DNA from: Candidatus Nitrosopumilus sp. | Lineage (GTDB): Archaea > Thermoproteota > Nitrososphaeria > Nitrososphaerales > Nitrosopumilaceae | Assembly: GCA_013215285.1 (NCBI GenBank) | Contig: JABSRD010000006.1 | Location: forward strand, 124,001-188,000 | Reading direction: 5' to 3' | DNA: 64,000 bases | Translations under genes and position numbers: made by a program | Notes under the pieces: model-generated | Database searches by the model: none | What the model saw: the letters and a program-made list of their open reading frames with translations, nothing else | What the model was told of the DNA's origin: nothing | Part shown: positions 51,118 through 58,880 of the stretch, in pieces | Position numbering within the stretch: position 1 is the first letter of the stretch | How the letters are laid out: each line of letters begins with the position of its first letter

Positions 51118-51918
51118 ATGGAGTTAGTCTTGAATTCAAAAATGAATAAAATAGAAATTAACAAAATTTACAATCAAAATTGTATTGATGGCATGAATTT
51201 AATTCCTAAAAATAAAATTGATCTTGTAATTACTGATCCACCTTTTGCAATTAATTTTAAGGCAAAAAAAGCAAATTATAACAGAATTTCATCTAGAGTT
51301 CTTTCAGGATATAATGAAATTAAACCTGAGGATTACTATGATTTTACATTTGCATGGATGAGTGAAATTTTTAGAATTCTAAAGGATTCTGGTAGCATGT
51401 ATGTTTTTTCAGGATGGAATAATCTTAAAGATATTTTACGTGCACTAGATGATGTTGGATTTGTTACGATAAATCATATCATTTGGAAATATCAGTTTGG
51501 TGTAGTAACAAAAAAGAAATTTGTCACTTCTCATTATCATTGTCTTTATGTCTGTAAAGATGATAAGAAGCGAAAATTTTTCCCATTTCTTAGGTTCAAA
51601 AAAGATGATAAAACAAAAGATGGACGTAGTCTTCATTATAGAGACAAGGAAGATGTATGGGATATCAAAAGAGAATATTGGACTGGGGATGAAAAAACAC
51701 CCACAAAACTTCCTTCTGAATTAATTAAAAAATTATTAGAATATTCTAGTGAAAAAAAAGACATCGTATTTGATCCATTTCTTGGTTCAGGACAAGTAGC
51801 TGTAGTAAGTAAATCCCTTAACAGACAATTTCTTGGATTTGAAATCGTTCCTGATTATTACAAATTTGCTAAAAAACGACTTGATACAAACACATACAGA
51901 ATCAAGAAATCAAAATAA
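51118..51918 (+). CDS. Orphan DNA methyltransferase (N4-cytosine / N6-adenine, beta class)
   Basis: About 266 residues. Motif IV DPPF (VITDPPFAIN) precedes motif I (FDPFLGSGQVAVVSK), the beta-type order of DNA methylases. The target-recognition segment lies between (ALDDVGFVTINHIIWKYQFG and KEDVWDIKREYW). No restriction endonuclease gene is adjacent, so this is a solitary methylase, although the hsd system is 46 kb away. Start chosen for its TATA-like box about 27 bp upstream; an ATG eight codons in (51142) is possible. Confidence 0.85.
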   Translation: MELVLNSKMNKIEINKIYNQNCIDGMNLIPKNKIDLVITDPPFAINFKAKKANYNRISSRVLSGYNEIKPEDYYDFTFAWMSEIFRILKDSGSMYVFSGWNNLKDILRALDDVGFVTINHIIWKYQFGVVTKKKFVTSHYHCLYVCKDDKKRKFFPFLRFKKDDKTKDGRSLHYRDKEDVWDIKREYWTGDEKTPTKLPSELIKKLLEYSSEKKDIVFDPFLGSGQVAVVSKSLNRQFLGFEIVPDYYKFAKKRLDTNTYRIKKSK

Positions 51919-51919
51919 A

Positions 51920-52264
51920 TTATTCACTTTTTTCTGTTTCTTTTTTCTTTTTCTGACCCATCTTCTCTGAAATCATTTTTCTTAATTCGTCGTCTGTTTT
52001 TTCCACGTTCACTCCCATTGATTTGGCCATGGTTTCTAGCTTTTCCCGTTCTGTTCCCACTGGTCCTGTAATTTTTGGTGATTCGTCTTCTCCTATTTTC
52101 ATTTGCTCTTGGATTTCATTTTTTGCTTTATTGTATTCATTAACTGCTTTTCCAAGTTTTTTTGCTACACCTGGAAGCTTTCCTGTTCCTAAAACCAAAA
52201 CTATTGCTACAAAAATAATGATCATCCATTCGCTTCCAGCAATATTCAATGAAAAATCAAACAT
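51920..52264 (-). CDS. tatA: Twin-arginine translocase component TatA/Hcf106
   Basis: 114 residues: a single N-terminal membrane helix (SEWMIIIFVAIVLVLGTGKL) with the conserved LPGVAKKLGKAVNEYNKA amphipathic helix, then a Lys/Glu-rich tail. TatA multimers form the pore for folded-protein export; tatC is not in the window. Converges with the methyltransferase, 2 bp between ends. Confidence 0.88.
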   Translation of the reverse strand: MFDFSLNIAGSEWMIIIFVAIVLVLGTGKLPGVAKKLGKAVNEYNKAKNEIQEQMKIGEDESPKITGPVGTEREKLETMAKSMGVNVEKTDDELRKMISEKMGQKKKKETEKSE

Positions 52265-52326
52265 GTTCTATACTACTATAATTTGAAATTAAACGTAATG
52301 TTCAAGTTTTATGCCTATAATCAATT

Positions 52327-53481
52327 TCAGCTTTGGATTCTTTGTGGCTCTAGTTTCTTTCTTGACATTATAGCAAACAGTGTAACTCCTATTCCTATCA
52401 CACAAAATATCAGATAAGGTGTTTCATCTCCAAATGATTCCGTGATTGGACCGCCAATTATTGGCCCTATAGCCCAACCTATTCCAAAAACTGTTTCATA
52501 TGCACCAATCAATCTTCCTGAAACTTCTTTTCTAGTTTTACTCAAAATTATTTCTAATGTCAAGGGGAAAAATATGCTAAACCCAAATCCCATTAGAATC
52601 AATGAAATTGCAAAACCAATTATTGAATCTGCAACAACTGATATGGCTAATCCAATTGACACTGACATTGTTGCAGCAATCAAAGTCTGACTTGAATATT
52701 TTGAAAACTTTCCAACTAATGCAAGAGATACAACACGTGATATTCCAAAAACAAAATATAATAACAAAATATCTGTAGTCCCCATTCCATTGTCATTTAG
52801 AAATGCTGGATAGATTGTGAGAATTATTCCAAAAGAAGATGTACAGAAAATCAATAAGATTATCACTTCTGGAAATCTTTTCATCTCCTTAATTGATGAA
52901 AAAGATAATCGTTCATGATGAGTTCTAACTCTTTTTCTTGAGATAACTAGTGCAGAAATTATTGCAGTAGCCAGAATAAATGCTGTAATCTGAAATAGAA
53001 TTCTGTAGGTAATATCAAGACCTTCCAGGAATACTGTACCAAGTAATGGACCTACCATAAACCCAATAACGAAAAACATTGTAAACCAGGAGATATTTTT
53101 GACTCTGTTTTTTTCTGTACTCTCAGTAGCGATTATTGCTTGACATGGTGGCCAAAAAAACGCATGAGCTACACCTGTCATTATTCGGAATCCCATAATT
53201 TCTGGAATTGATTGTGCAATTGATAGAAGATAGATTGATGCAGAATTGATAGCAGCTCCTATTGCAAGTAGGTATCCACTGTTAAACCTGTCAAGAAGAA
53301 TTCCTACAAAAAGTGGGATGAACATGTAAGGGATGAAATTAGCTAGTCCGATTAATCCAAGTTCAGAATATGTTGCACCAATTACATTTTTTGCAAATAT
53401 TGGTAAAATTGGACCATGTAATCCATACGAAATTCCTATGATTAAACCAGTGATGTTTACTAGAATTAAAACTCTATTCAT
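52327..53481 (-). CDS. Major facilitator superfamily transporter
   Basis: 384 residues, twelve hydrophobic segments, with the MFS motif A-like FVGILLDRFNSGYLLA after helix 2 and GAYETVFGIGWAIGP in the C-terminal half. The residue pattern does not fix a substrate. Its start overlaps the end of the upstream methyltransferase by 4 nt (ATGA), so cotranscription is likely. Confidence 0.85.
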   Translation of the reverse strand: MNRVLILVNITGLIIGISYGLHGPILPIFAKNVIGATYSELGLIGLANFIPYMFIPLFVGILLDRFNSGYLLAIGAAINSASIYLLSIAQSIPEIMGFRIMTGVAHAFFWPPCQAIIATESTEKNRVKNISWFTMFFVIGFMVGPLLGTVFLEGLDITYRILFQITAFILATAIISALVISRKRVRTHHERLSFSSIKEMKRFPEVIILLIFCTSSFGIILTIYPAFLNDNGMGTTDILLLYFVFGISRVVSLALVGKFSKYSSQTLIAATMSVSIGLAISVVADSIIGFAISLILMGFGFSIFFPLTLEIILSKTRKEVSGRLIGAYETVFGIGWAIGPIIGGPITESFGDETPYLIFCVIGIGVTLFAIMSRKKLEPQRIQS

Positions 53482-54167
53482 TTGTATGCTGCAATCATTA
53501 TTGCGCCACCCATAAGGTCTTTCTCAAATTCTACTTTGGAAAATTTCTCTAACAACAATCCTTCAAGCTTTTTGTTTTGAGGCCATCTTTTGTATGTACC
53601 ATACAATTTTCCAAACTTTAATCCTAATTTACCTCCTGCAATAAATGCGAGAATGGGTAGAATACATCTAAGATAAAATGAAACACCTATTCTAAAAAAT
53701 AACTCATCTGGTTTTCCTAAATCTACAATAACAAATCTTCCATCTTTTTTCAAAACTCTATGAATTTCTGAAATTGCAATTCTTAAATTAATTGCATCCC
53801 TCAATGAATATCCACATAGTACTGCATCAAACTCTTCATTTCTAAATGGAATATGTTCAAAAACTCCATTTGCCATATCTGGTGAATTTTCAAAATATGT
53901 GCTTGTATTTTTGAGCATAGGGACCAGAGGATCAAACAATGTAATTGTTATTTTTCCATCAGTTAGTTCCATTGCTGTTTTTGACATGTTACCAAAACCA
54001 GAACCTGCATCTAAAATTTTATTTCCCGGAAACACCCTTTTTGAAATTCCACGTTTTCTATGCTCAACGTCTTTACCTAGTGATATGATTGAATTTACTT
54101 TATCATAAATGGGGATAATTTCTCGAAGTACATCCATTACTTCCCCCCAATAACTTCCTAAACCCAT
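53478..54167 (-). CDS. UbiE/MenG-like SAM-dependent methyltransferase
   Basis: 229 residues: YDKVNSIISLGKDVEHRKRG as in UbiE-type enzymes, motif I ILDAGSGFGNMSKTA, DAVLCGYSLRDAINLRIAI, and HRVLKKDGRFVIVDLGKPD. Quinone-ring methylation would fit the aerobic membrane chemistry of the lineage, but small-molecule or lipid methylation is equally possible. Followed directly by an MFS gene. Confidence 0.78.
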   Translation of the reverse strand: MGLGSYWGEVMDVLREIIPIYDKVNSIISLGKDVEHRKRGISKRVFPGNKILDAGSGFGNMSKTAMELTDGKITITLFDPLVPMLKNTSTYFENSPDMANGVFEHIPFRNEEFDAVLCGYSLRDAINLRIAISEIHRVLKKDGRFVIVDLGKPDELFFRIGVSFYLRCILPILAFIAGGKLGLKFGKLYGTYKRWPQNKKLEGLLLEKFSKVEFEKDLMGGAIMIAAYK

Positions 54168-54218
54168 AATCTATCGTCTTTGAATACTTGTTTGAATATG
54201 TTTCAAATCAAAAAACTT

Positions 54219-54944
54219 CTATTTTGTAGAAAACTTTGTTGCGTTTTGAGAATAATTTTTTAAATCAGATTCTGAAACCTTCTCAAAAGTTTTTGTTTCA
54301 TTTGTAATTTTTGCCATTTTGATGTGTTTGATTGCATCTTTTTCTTCTGATTTTAGATTAATTGCTGCAACAGCTAATGATACTGCTTCTTCTAAACCCA
54401 TATCTGCATTGTAATATTTTTCAAAGAATTCATTTACTTCATCAGCACCTGCTCCAATTGCAATTGCTGCAAATTGTATGTATGTTCCACTAGGATCAAT
54501 TACATAGATTGATTGACCTTTTTGATCAACTCCTGCAATAATCATAGAAACTCCATTTGGACGTACTCCTCCATACTGTGTAAATTGATGTGCTTGATCT
54601 GCTAGATGTTTTGCAATTGTTGCTACTTCAACAGATTCATCATATGTCATTTTAGTTCCTTGTGAAAAGAATCTTGCACCATCTACCTGAATACGTGCAT
54701 CTGGGATGTATCCAGCTGCTGCAATTCCTATATGAGTATCCACTTGGAATATTTTTTGTGTTATATTTGCTGTTTGTAATGTTCGTGGCTTTTCCTCCAC
54801 TGCTATGATTATTCCATCTTTACTACAAATACCAATTGCTAAAGTTCCTCTTTTTACAGTCTCCATAGCGTATTCTACTTGGTAAATTCTACCATCTGGA
54901 GAATACATGGTAGGAGTCATATCATAACCGCGGGATGACATCAT
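54219..54944 (-). CDS. psmA: Proteasome alpha subunit
   Basis: 241 residues: YDMTPTMYSPDGRIYQVEYA is the diagnostic alpha N-terminus, then GICSKDGIIIAVEEKP, IGIAAAGYIPDARIQ, and GGVRPNGVSMIIAGVD. Archaeal alpha rings gate the 20S proteasome. Two consecutive Met codons at the start; either may be used. The PAC2-family gene at 39-40 kb is a potential assembly partner. Confidence 0.95.
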   Translation of the reverse strand: MMSSRGYDMTPTMYSPDGRIYQVEYAMETVKRGTLAIGICSKDGIIIAVEEKPRTLQTANITQKIFQVDTHIGIAAAGYIPDARIQVDGARFFSQGTKMTYDESVEVATIAKHLADQAHQFTQYGGVRPNGVSMIIAGVDQKGQSIYVIDPSGTYIQFAAIAIGAGADEVNEFFEKYYNADMGLEEAVSLAVAAINLKSEEKDAIKHIKMAKITNETKTFEKVSESDLKNYSQNATKFSTK

Positions 54945-54993
54945 AATATCACGAGTTCATTCCTAGTCAATTTAAGGGTAATTGTCCTGTATG

Positions 54994-55013
54994 AATATGG
55001 AAAAGATCTGGAA
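54994..55013 (+). repeat. Solo copy of a 20-nt sequence shared with the MITE-like element
   Basis: Identical over 20 nt to 60052-60071, which spans the inner part of the MITE right end (GGAAAAGATCTGGAA) plus five bases inside it. Could be a fragment left by an earlier copy of that element, or a shared protein-binding site. Confidence 0.65.
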
Positions 55014-55136
55014 GCATTCCAAAAGAGTGTCTTTGTAGTTTCTATTTTTCATGATTTATTGATCGATTGAAAAATTTGAGGACTTTTTTCTAATGTTTTT
55101 GTGGATGAATTTTTGAATAAAGTGACATTTAATTTC

Positions 55137-55156
55137 GTAATCTTGTATAGGATTAT
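55137..55156. promoter_or_regulatory. GTAATC-N8-GATTAT inverted repeat, copy 1
   Basis: CGTAATC, eight bases, GATTATG. About 190 bp upstream of psmA and 140 bp beyond the 3' end of the NirK-like gene. Same spacing as the four other copies. Confidence 0.6.
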
Positions 55157-55294
55157 GTAAATTCGCAATCTAAGAGATATTGCTCTTAGATGGTAAAAAT
55201 GAATTCAGATGAGTATAAAATTTGGGGTTTAATGTAATTCTAGAGTTTATCTAATCTGGCTTAGCTAAATAAAATAAAAAAGAAAAAAGTGATT

Positions 55295-56650
55295 TTAGAT
55301 TTCACTATTGTTGATTTTTGGACTTACAAGTGCATTGAATGCATTTAGATCCTCAAGGGTTCCGCCTATACCATCCTCATTCCAATCAGCATCACATACC
55401 ACTCCAAGTGGTATTCCTGCAACAGTTGGAAGGTCATCAACACCATTAACATCACATGCTAAAACTGCAAAGGCTCCGCCTTTGACAACATCATTTAGTT
55501 TGTGTGTTACTCCAACATATATCCCACTTGATGGGAATATAGTTTCGGTAGTTGAAGATGATCCTGGTGGGACAGTCCATGATTCTTCATTTGACACTGG
55601 TGTCATGAGTTTTTTAGGTGATGAACCATCTCTGACATCCATTTGTGCTGCAATAAAGTGCAATGCTAAGAAGTTATTTGGACCTGGGTTTGTAATGTAC
55701 CAACGTGTGATTTCACCAGTCGGAGCTAAGATTGGTGCTCCATCTACTACTAATGGATCAAGACTCAATGGATTTAGAACTACAATTCCATGATCACCAT
55801 CATTCCAATCAGCACCAATGAATGGTGCATAGTTGAATGCTTGTCCATTTGTTACCATGATATTATTATCACCTGCAACAAATGCACCTAGATCAAATGA
55901 ATGGTTATTTCCTATAGAATTACCATTTTCGTCAACTTCAGGTGTTGTGTACATATCTGCAAACATTACATTGTATTCAACTGCTGGTGCCTTATCAGCG
56001 CCTACTGGTTGAACTACAATATTTCCATACATTCCATTATTGATGTGAGTCCACAAATTCATCAATCCATTATCTGTACAATGGTACAGATAAGAGCCTG
56101 AATCTTCTGCTGTCCAAATCCAAGTCTTTGAATGACCTTGTTGAATTGGACCAGAGTTCACATGTTCATTCCCAGTTAGTGCATGTTGATCAATACTGTG
56201 AATGTGTTGATTGTCAATGTCACTCACTAGAGTAACTTGAACTGTATCACCTAGATCAACGGATATTGATGGACCGGGAGCTGATGCGTTTGCTACTGCA
56301 GCATCTGCACAGTTATAGTGTGGACCAGAGTGATCTTGTCCGTTAACTGTATCATGAGATCTTACATTATCTGATAGATCTGTAACTAATTCCATGTCTT
56401 CCTCATCTATCAATACAAATGTCCATGATTCAGGATAGAAAACTCCAACAGAGCTTCCTACAATTAATGAATCAATGTCATTGTCTGGGTAGATTAGTTG
56501 TCCATCTGTCTCGTATGCACAGAGAACAAATGATTTATCAATTTGTGTCTCTGGAATAGAATGTGCTTGTACGTTATTTGTAAATCCTACAAATACCATT
56601 GATACTGCAAATAAAACAGCAAATGATACTGCAAGTATTTTTTTCGTCAT
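55295..56650 (-). CDS. NirK-like two-domain copper oxidase with a dockerin/EF-hand-like tail
   Basis: 451 residues. Signal peptide (KKILAVSFAVLFAVSMVFVG, cleavage near VQAHS). Two cupredoxin domains: H151, C191, H202 and M207 form a type 1 copper site, H156, H190 and H331 the type 2 site; D154 sits three after H151 as the catalytic Asp of NirK (His95, Asp98, His100 spacing). This is therefore nitrite-reductase-like, as known in ammonia-oxidising archaea, rather than a laccase. The C-terminus adds a Ca-binding-like DADWNEDG and a helix. Expected outside the membrane. Copy 2 of the repeat motif lies about 110 bp upstream. Confidence 0.85.
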   Translation of the reverse strand: MTKKILAVSFAVLFAVSMVFVGFTNNVQAHSIPETQIDKSFVLCAYETDGQLIYPDNDIDSLIVGSSVGVFYPESWTFVLIDEEDMELVTDLSDNVRSHDTVNGQDHSGPHYNCADAAVANASAPGPSISVDLGDTVQVTLVSDIDNQHIHSIDQHALTGNEHVNSGPIQQGHSKTWIWTAEDSGSYLYHCTDNGLMNLWTHINNGMYGNIVVQPVGADKAPAVEYNVMFADMYTTPEVDENGNSIGNNHSFDLGAFVAGDNNIMVTNGQAFNYAPFIGADWNDGDHGIVVLNPLSLDPLVVDGAPILAPTGEITRWYITNPGPNNFLALHFIAAQMDVRDGSSPKKLMTPVSNEESWTVPPGSSSTTETIFPSSGIYVGVTHKLNDVVKGGAFAVLACDVNGVDDLPTVAGIPLGVVCDADWNEDGIGGTLEDLNAFNALVSPKINNSEI

Positions 56651-56755
56651 TAAAACATTGTACTTGATTTTAATAATATAAGTTGTTTATAAATTAAGAT
56701 GATCGGATCTTCATTTTATTAGTCTGTTTTATCATAATAAAATATACAATTTTTC

Positions 56756-56775
56756 GTAATCCATAGTAAGATTAC
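56756..56775. promoter_or_regulatory. GTAATC-N8-GATTAC inverted repeat, copy 2 (most symmetric)
   Basis: Extends to TTCGTAATC and GATTACGAA, a perfect 9-bp inverted repeat, 106-125 bp upstream of the NirK-like start. Confidence 0.65.
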
Positions 56776-56890
56776 GAATTATGTTCCAACCATTCTATGA
56801 TCTCAAAAATATCTCCATATATCAAATTTGGATAAAATGGGATGCACTTACGCATAACGTAGATTAATTAAAATAAAAAATGAATTGATG

Positions 56891-57196
56891 TTAGAGTGCT
56901 CTTTTAACAGGTACGTTGTTGTCTATTGTAATCCATGAACCAAATCCATTCCCATATCCAGATAAGCAATGTTTGCCAGGTGGGCAGATTAATTTTTCAC
57001 AAACTAATCCATCCAGATTATCATCAGCTGCAATTGCTGCTCTAAGATCATGTGCACGAGACGTCTCTACTAGTTCAAAGACTTGAGGACATCCCAATCT
57101 TACGACAGGACGATCTGCCATTGCTGGAACAATTGCACTCATACCCATAACCACTGCAATCATAACTATTGTAGTAATTGCTAATGTTTTATTCAT
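56891..57196 (-). CDS. Small secreted Cys-containing protein
   Basis: 101 residues: signal peptide (MNKTLAITTIVMIAVVMGMS, cleavage near AMADR) and a mature part with four Cys (LGCPQVF, LVCEKLICPPGKHCLSG) and a DDNLDGLVC loop that recalls Ca-binding excalibur-like motifs. No family confirmed. It lies upstream of the NirK-like gene on the same strand with 240 bp between; copy 3 of the repeat motif is about 90 bp before its own start. Confidence 0.65.
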   Translation of the reverse strand: MNKTLAITTIVMIAVVMGMSAIVPAMADRPVVRLGCPQVFELVETSRAHDLRAAIAADDNLDGLVCEKLICPPGKHCLSGYGNGFGSWITIDNNVPVKRAL

Positions 57197-57286
57197 TAAT
57201 AATTTACGAGATTATGAAGTTAATAAAAGAATCTTTTTGTCCAAAATAAATATTACATTAATAGATCTTAAAACAATCATTATTAC

Positions 57287-57306
57287 GTAATCTACCTAAG
57301 GATTAT
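57287..57306. promoter_or_regulatory. GTAATC-N8-GATTAT inverted repeat, copy 3
   Basis: ACGTAATC, spacer, GATTATGAA; 91-110 bp upstream of the small secreted protein gene and 28 bp beyond the end of the next gene. Confidence 0.6.
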
Positions 57307-57334
57307 GAATGGTAAACGAGTTTTCGTTTAATCA

Positions 57335-57706
57335 TCAATGTTTCCAATTTTGTGCCTCAATCATACAATCAGAATAGTATTTTTCACTTACATAGTCACA
57401 AACTCTCTCTTGATATTTTCTAAAGAATTTACCCAGACAATCATATTGGTCTTTTTCATCTTCAAGTAATGAAACACACATTCCAGGGTCTCTTTTCATG
57501 TATGCAATGTTACTTATACAAAATTTTGGTTCATCAAAATTAAAACACATTTGAGGATTATCAAAATTTAATGCAGAATCAACTTTTTTGGCAATAGATT
57601 TTTCTGAAGAAGAAAATCCCAATGAATCAATTGCAGAAAAAGCAACAACTATGACTATACTTAACATCATAAATCCTCCAATAGTTAATCCAAGCTGAGG
57701 CTTCAC
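57335..57706 (-). CDS. Exported or membrane-anchored Cys-rich protein
   Basis: 123 residues. An N-terminal hydrophobic segment (LGLTIGGFMMLSIVIVVAFS) acts as signal or anchor; the remainder has six Cys (NPQMCFNFDEPKFC, DPGMCVSLL, QYDCLGKF, ERVCDYV, YSDCM), probably three disulfides outside the membrane. Unknown family. Copy 4 of the repeat motif lies about 210 bp upstream, nearer to the divergent RHH gene. Confidence 0.6.
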   Translation of the reverse strand: MKPQLGLTIGGFMMLSIVIVVAFSAIDSLGFSSSEKSIAKKVDSALNFDNPQMCFNFDEPKFCISNIAYMKRDPGMCVSLLEDEKDQYDCLGKFFRKYQERVCDYVSEKYYSDCMIEAQNWKH

Positions 57707-57916
57707 TTTATTAGATTAATTAGTAATATTTGTAATAAAATCGTGGGTTTTTAATTTCAAAGAACAGTATTTTATATGTAAAAATCGAAAATTAATCTAA
57801 GACTCTAAAATTTTTCATATAACCAACATATTGGAATAATCATCATCCTAATGATCATGAAAGAGAACGTATAGTAAAATTCATGAAATATACTCAAGCT
57901 AAATCATACAATTTAC

Positions 57917-57936
57917 GTAATCTCTACTAGGATTAC
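57917..57936. promoter_or_regulatory. GTAATC-N8-GATTAC inverted repeat, copy 4
   Basis: ACGTAATC, spacer TCTACTAG, GATTACGAA; 59-78 bp upstream of the small RHH gene, the placement expected for an operator or activator site. Confidence 0.65.
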
Positions 57937-57994
57937 GAAGCTTGATCAAAATGAAAGACATGTGAGATAAAAGAATATGATTGTGAATTAAAAT

Positions 57995-58138
57995 ATGTCA
58001 AAAAGAGTTACAGTTATGATTGATGATGATTTGGATAAAAAATTAAGATTACTCCAGGCAAAAGAAATTGTAAAATCTACAAAATCAGTAAGCTTCTCTA
58101 GTACTTTGAATGATGTTTTACGTAAGAGACTCAAGTGA
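57995..58138 (+). CDS. Small ribbon-helix-helix-like regulator (47 residues)
   Basis: KRVTVMIDDDLDKKLRLLQA is an RHH strand followed by the first helix; SVSFSSTLNDVLRKRLK gives the second helix. Too short for another DNA-binding fold. The repeat motif lies just upstream, and it is the only regulator among the five motif copies, so it is a candidate binder. ATG with a TATA-like AAAATA upstream. Confidence 0.6.
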   Translation: MSKRVTVMIDDDLDKKLRLLQAKEIVKSTKSVSFSSTLNDVLRKRLK

Positions 58139-58199
58139 ATAGAGAAAGGTCGTATCAATTTTGGAAAATACACCTATACGATAGTTATGTAGAATTTAC

Positions 58200-58219
58200 G
58201 TAATCTATCTAACGATGAC
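58200..58219. promoter_or_regulatory. GTAATC-N8-GATGAC inverted repeat, copy 5 (one mismatch)
   Basis: ACGTAATC, spacer TATCTAAC, GATGACG. In the 250-bp gap between the ends of the RHH gene and the convergent HxlR-type gene, so no promoter role is obvious for this copy. Confidence 0.5.
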
Positions 58220-58390
58220 GCAACAATACAATCAAAACATAGGCATGAAATTCTATGATCATACAAACTAGTAGAAAGTACAAGAATCTACAATTACAAA
58301 ATAGTACTGCATACGGAGTTGTACTTGTTGTATTATGGTAAATCATAGGTGTATTGTTTATGAAATTCTAGGCGTATGGGAATTGAACTA

Positions 58391-58825
58391 TCAATCATAA
58401 ACTTCTGAAAGAAACTCAGTCCCAAAGTATTGTTTTACATGTCTTGGTTTTTTATCTTTGAAGATTTTTTCTGGTTCATACTGAAACGAAAATTCTGCCA
58501 TAAGAGCTAAAATAGGATCAAGTGCTTTTCCTTTCTTAGTTAGTGAATATTCAACATTCAATGGACGTTGTTGTGTTACATTTCTTTCAATCAAGCCATA
58601 TTCTTCTAATTCTTTTAGCCTGATTGATAATGTCTTTGTGTTAATTCCTTCAATAGAACCCAGAAACTGACTGAATTTGGATTGTTTTAACAACATCATA
58701 TTTCGAATTATATTTAGTGCAAATTTTTGTTGAAAAATCTTCAAACTATTATTGATTGGACACCCTTTCAAACCCCAATTTTTCAAATGTTCTTTTAGGG
58801 TTATCATTTCTAATTTTTGTGCCAT
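58391..58825 (-). CDS. HxlR-family winged-helix regulator
   Basis: 144 residues: WGLKGCPINNSLKIFQQKFALNI then MLLKQSKFSQFLGSIEGINTKTLSIRLKELEEYGLI and VEYSLTKKGKALDPIL split as shorter motifs, in order Cys near the N-terminus, recognition helix NTKTLSIRLKELEEYG, wing RPLNVEYSLTKKG. HxlR proteins respond to thiol- or electrophile-type signals, often through that Cys. Two palindromes lie between it and the divergent gene, so autoregulation and control of the neighbour are likely. Confidence 0.85.
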   Translation of the reverse strand: MAQKLEMITLKEHLKNWGLKGCPINNSLKIFQQKFALNIIRNMMLLKQSKFSQFLGSIEGINTKTLSIRLKELEEYGLIERNVTQQRPLNVEYSLTKKGKALDPILALMAEFSFQYEPEKIFKDKKPRHVKQYFGTEFLSEVYD

Positions 58826-58880
58826 GTTACCTTAATGTAACTTACTGTATTAATACTTGCTTTTCTACATATAGTGTAGA
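58826..58880. promoter_or_regulatory. Two palindromes in the HxlR divergent promoter
   Basis: GTTAC-CTTAAT-GTAAC (58826-58841) abuts the HxlR start, and TCTACA-TATAG-TGTAGA (58864-58880) ends one base before the divergent ATG at 58881. Both are perfect on the arms and could be operator half-site pairs. Confidence 0.55.

Larger units (their letters stand above)
54945..55294. other. 350-bp intergenic stretch with regulatory and repeat sequences
   Basis: No convincing gene. It contains a 20-mer (54994-55013, starts AATATGGAAAAG) also present at the right end of the MITE-like element at 60052, and copy 1 of the GTAATC inverted repeat (55137-55156). Short open frames here (for example MEKIWK-like at 54993) have no independent support. 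Confidence 0.6.

Noticed and set aside
54993-55040. Tiny ORF starting MNMEKIW upstream of psmA
   Set aside because: It arises from the 20-mer shared with the MITE-like element; at the other copy the frame ends after six codons.
55137-58219. CRISPR-like interpretation of the five GTAATC repeats
   Set aside because: They lie hundreds of bases apart with genes between, and each is a short inverted repeat.
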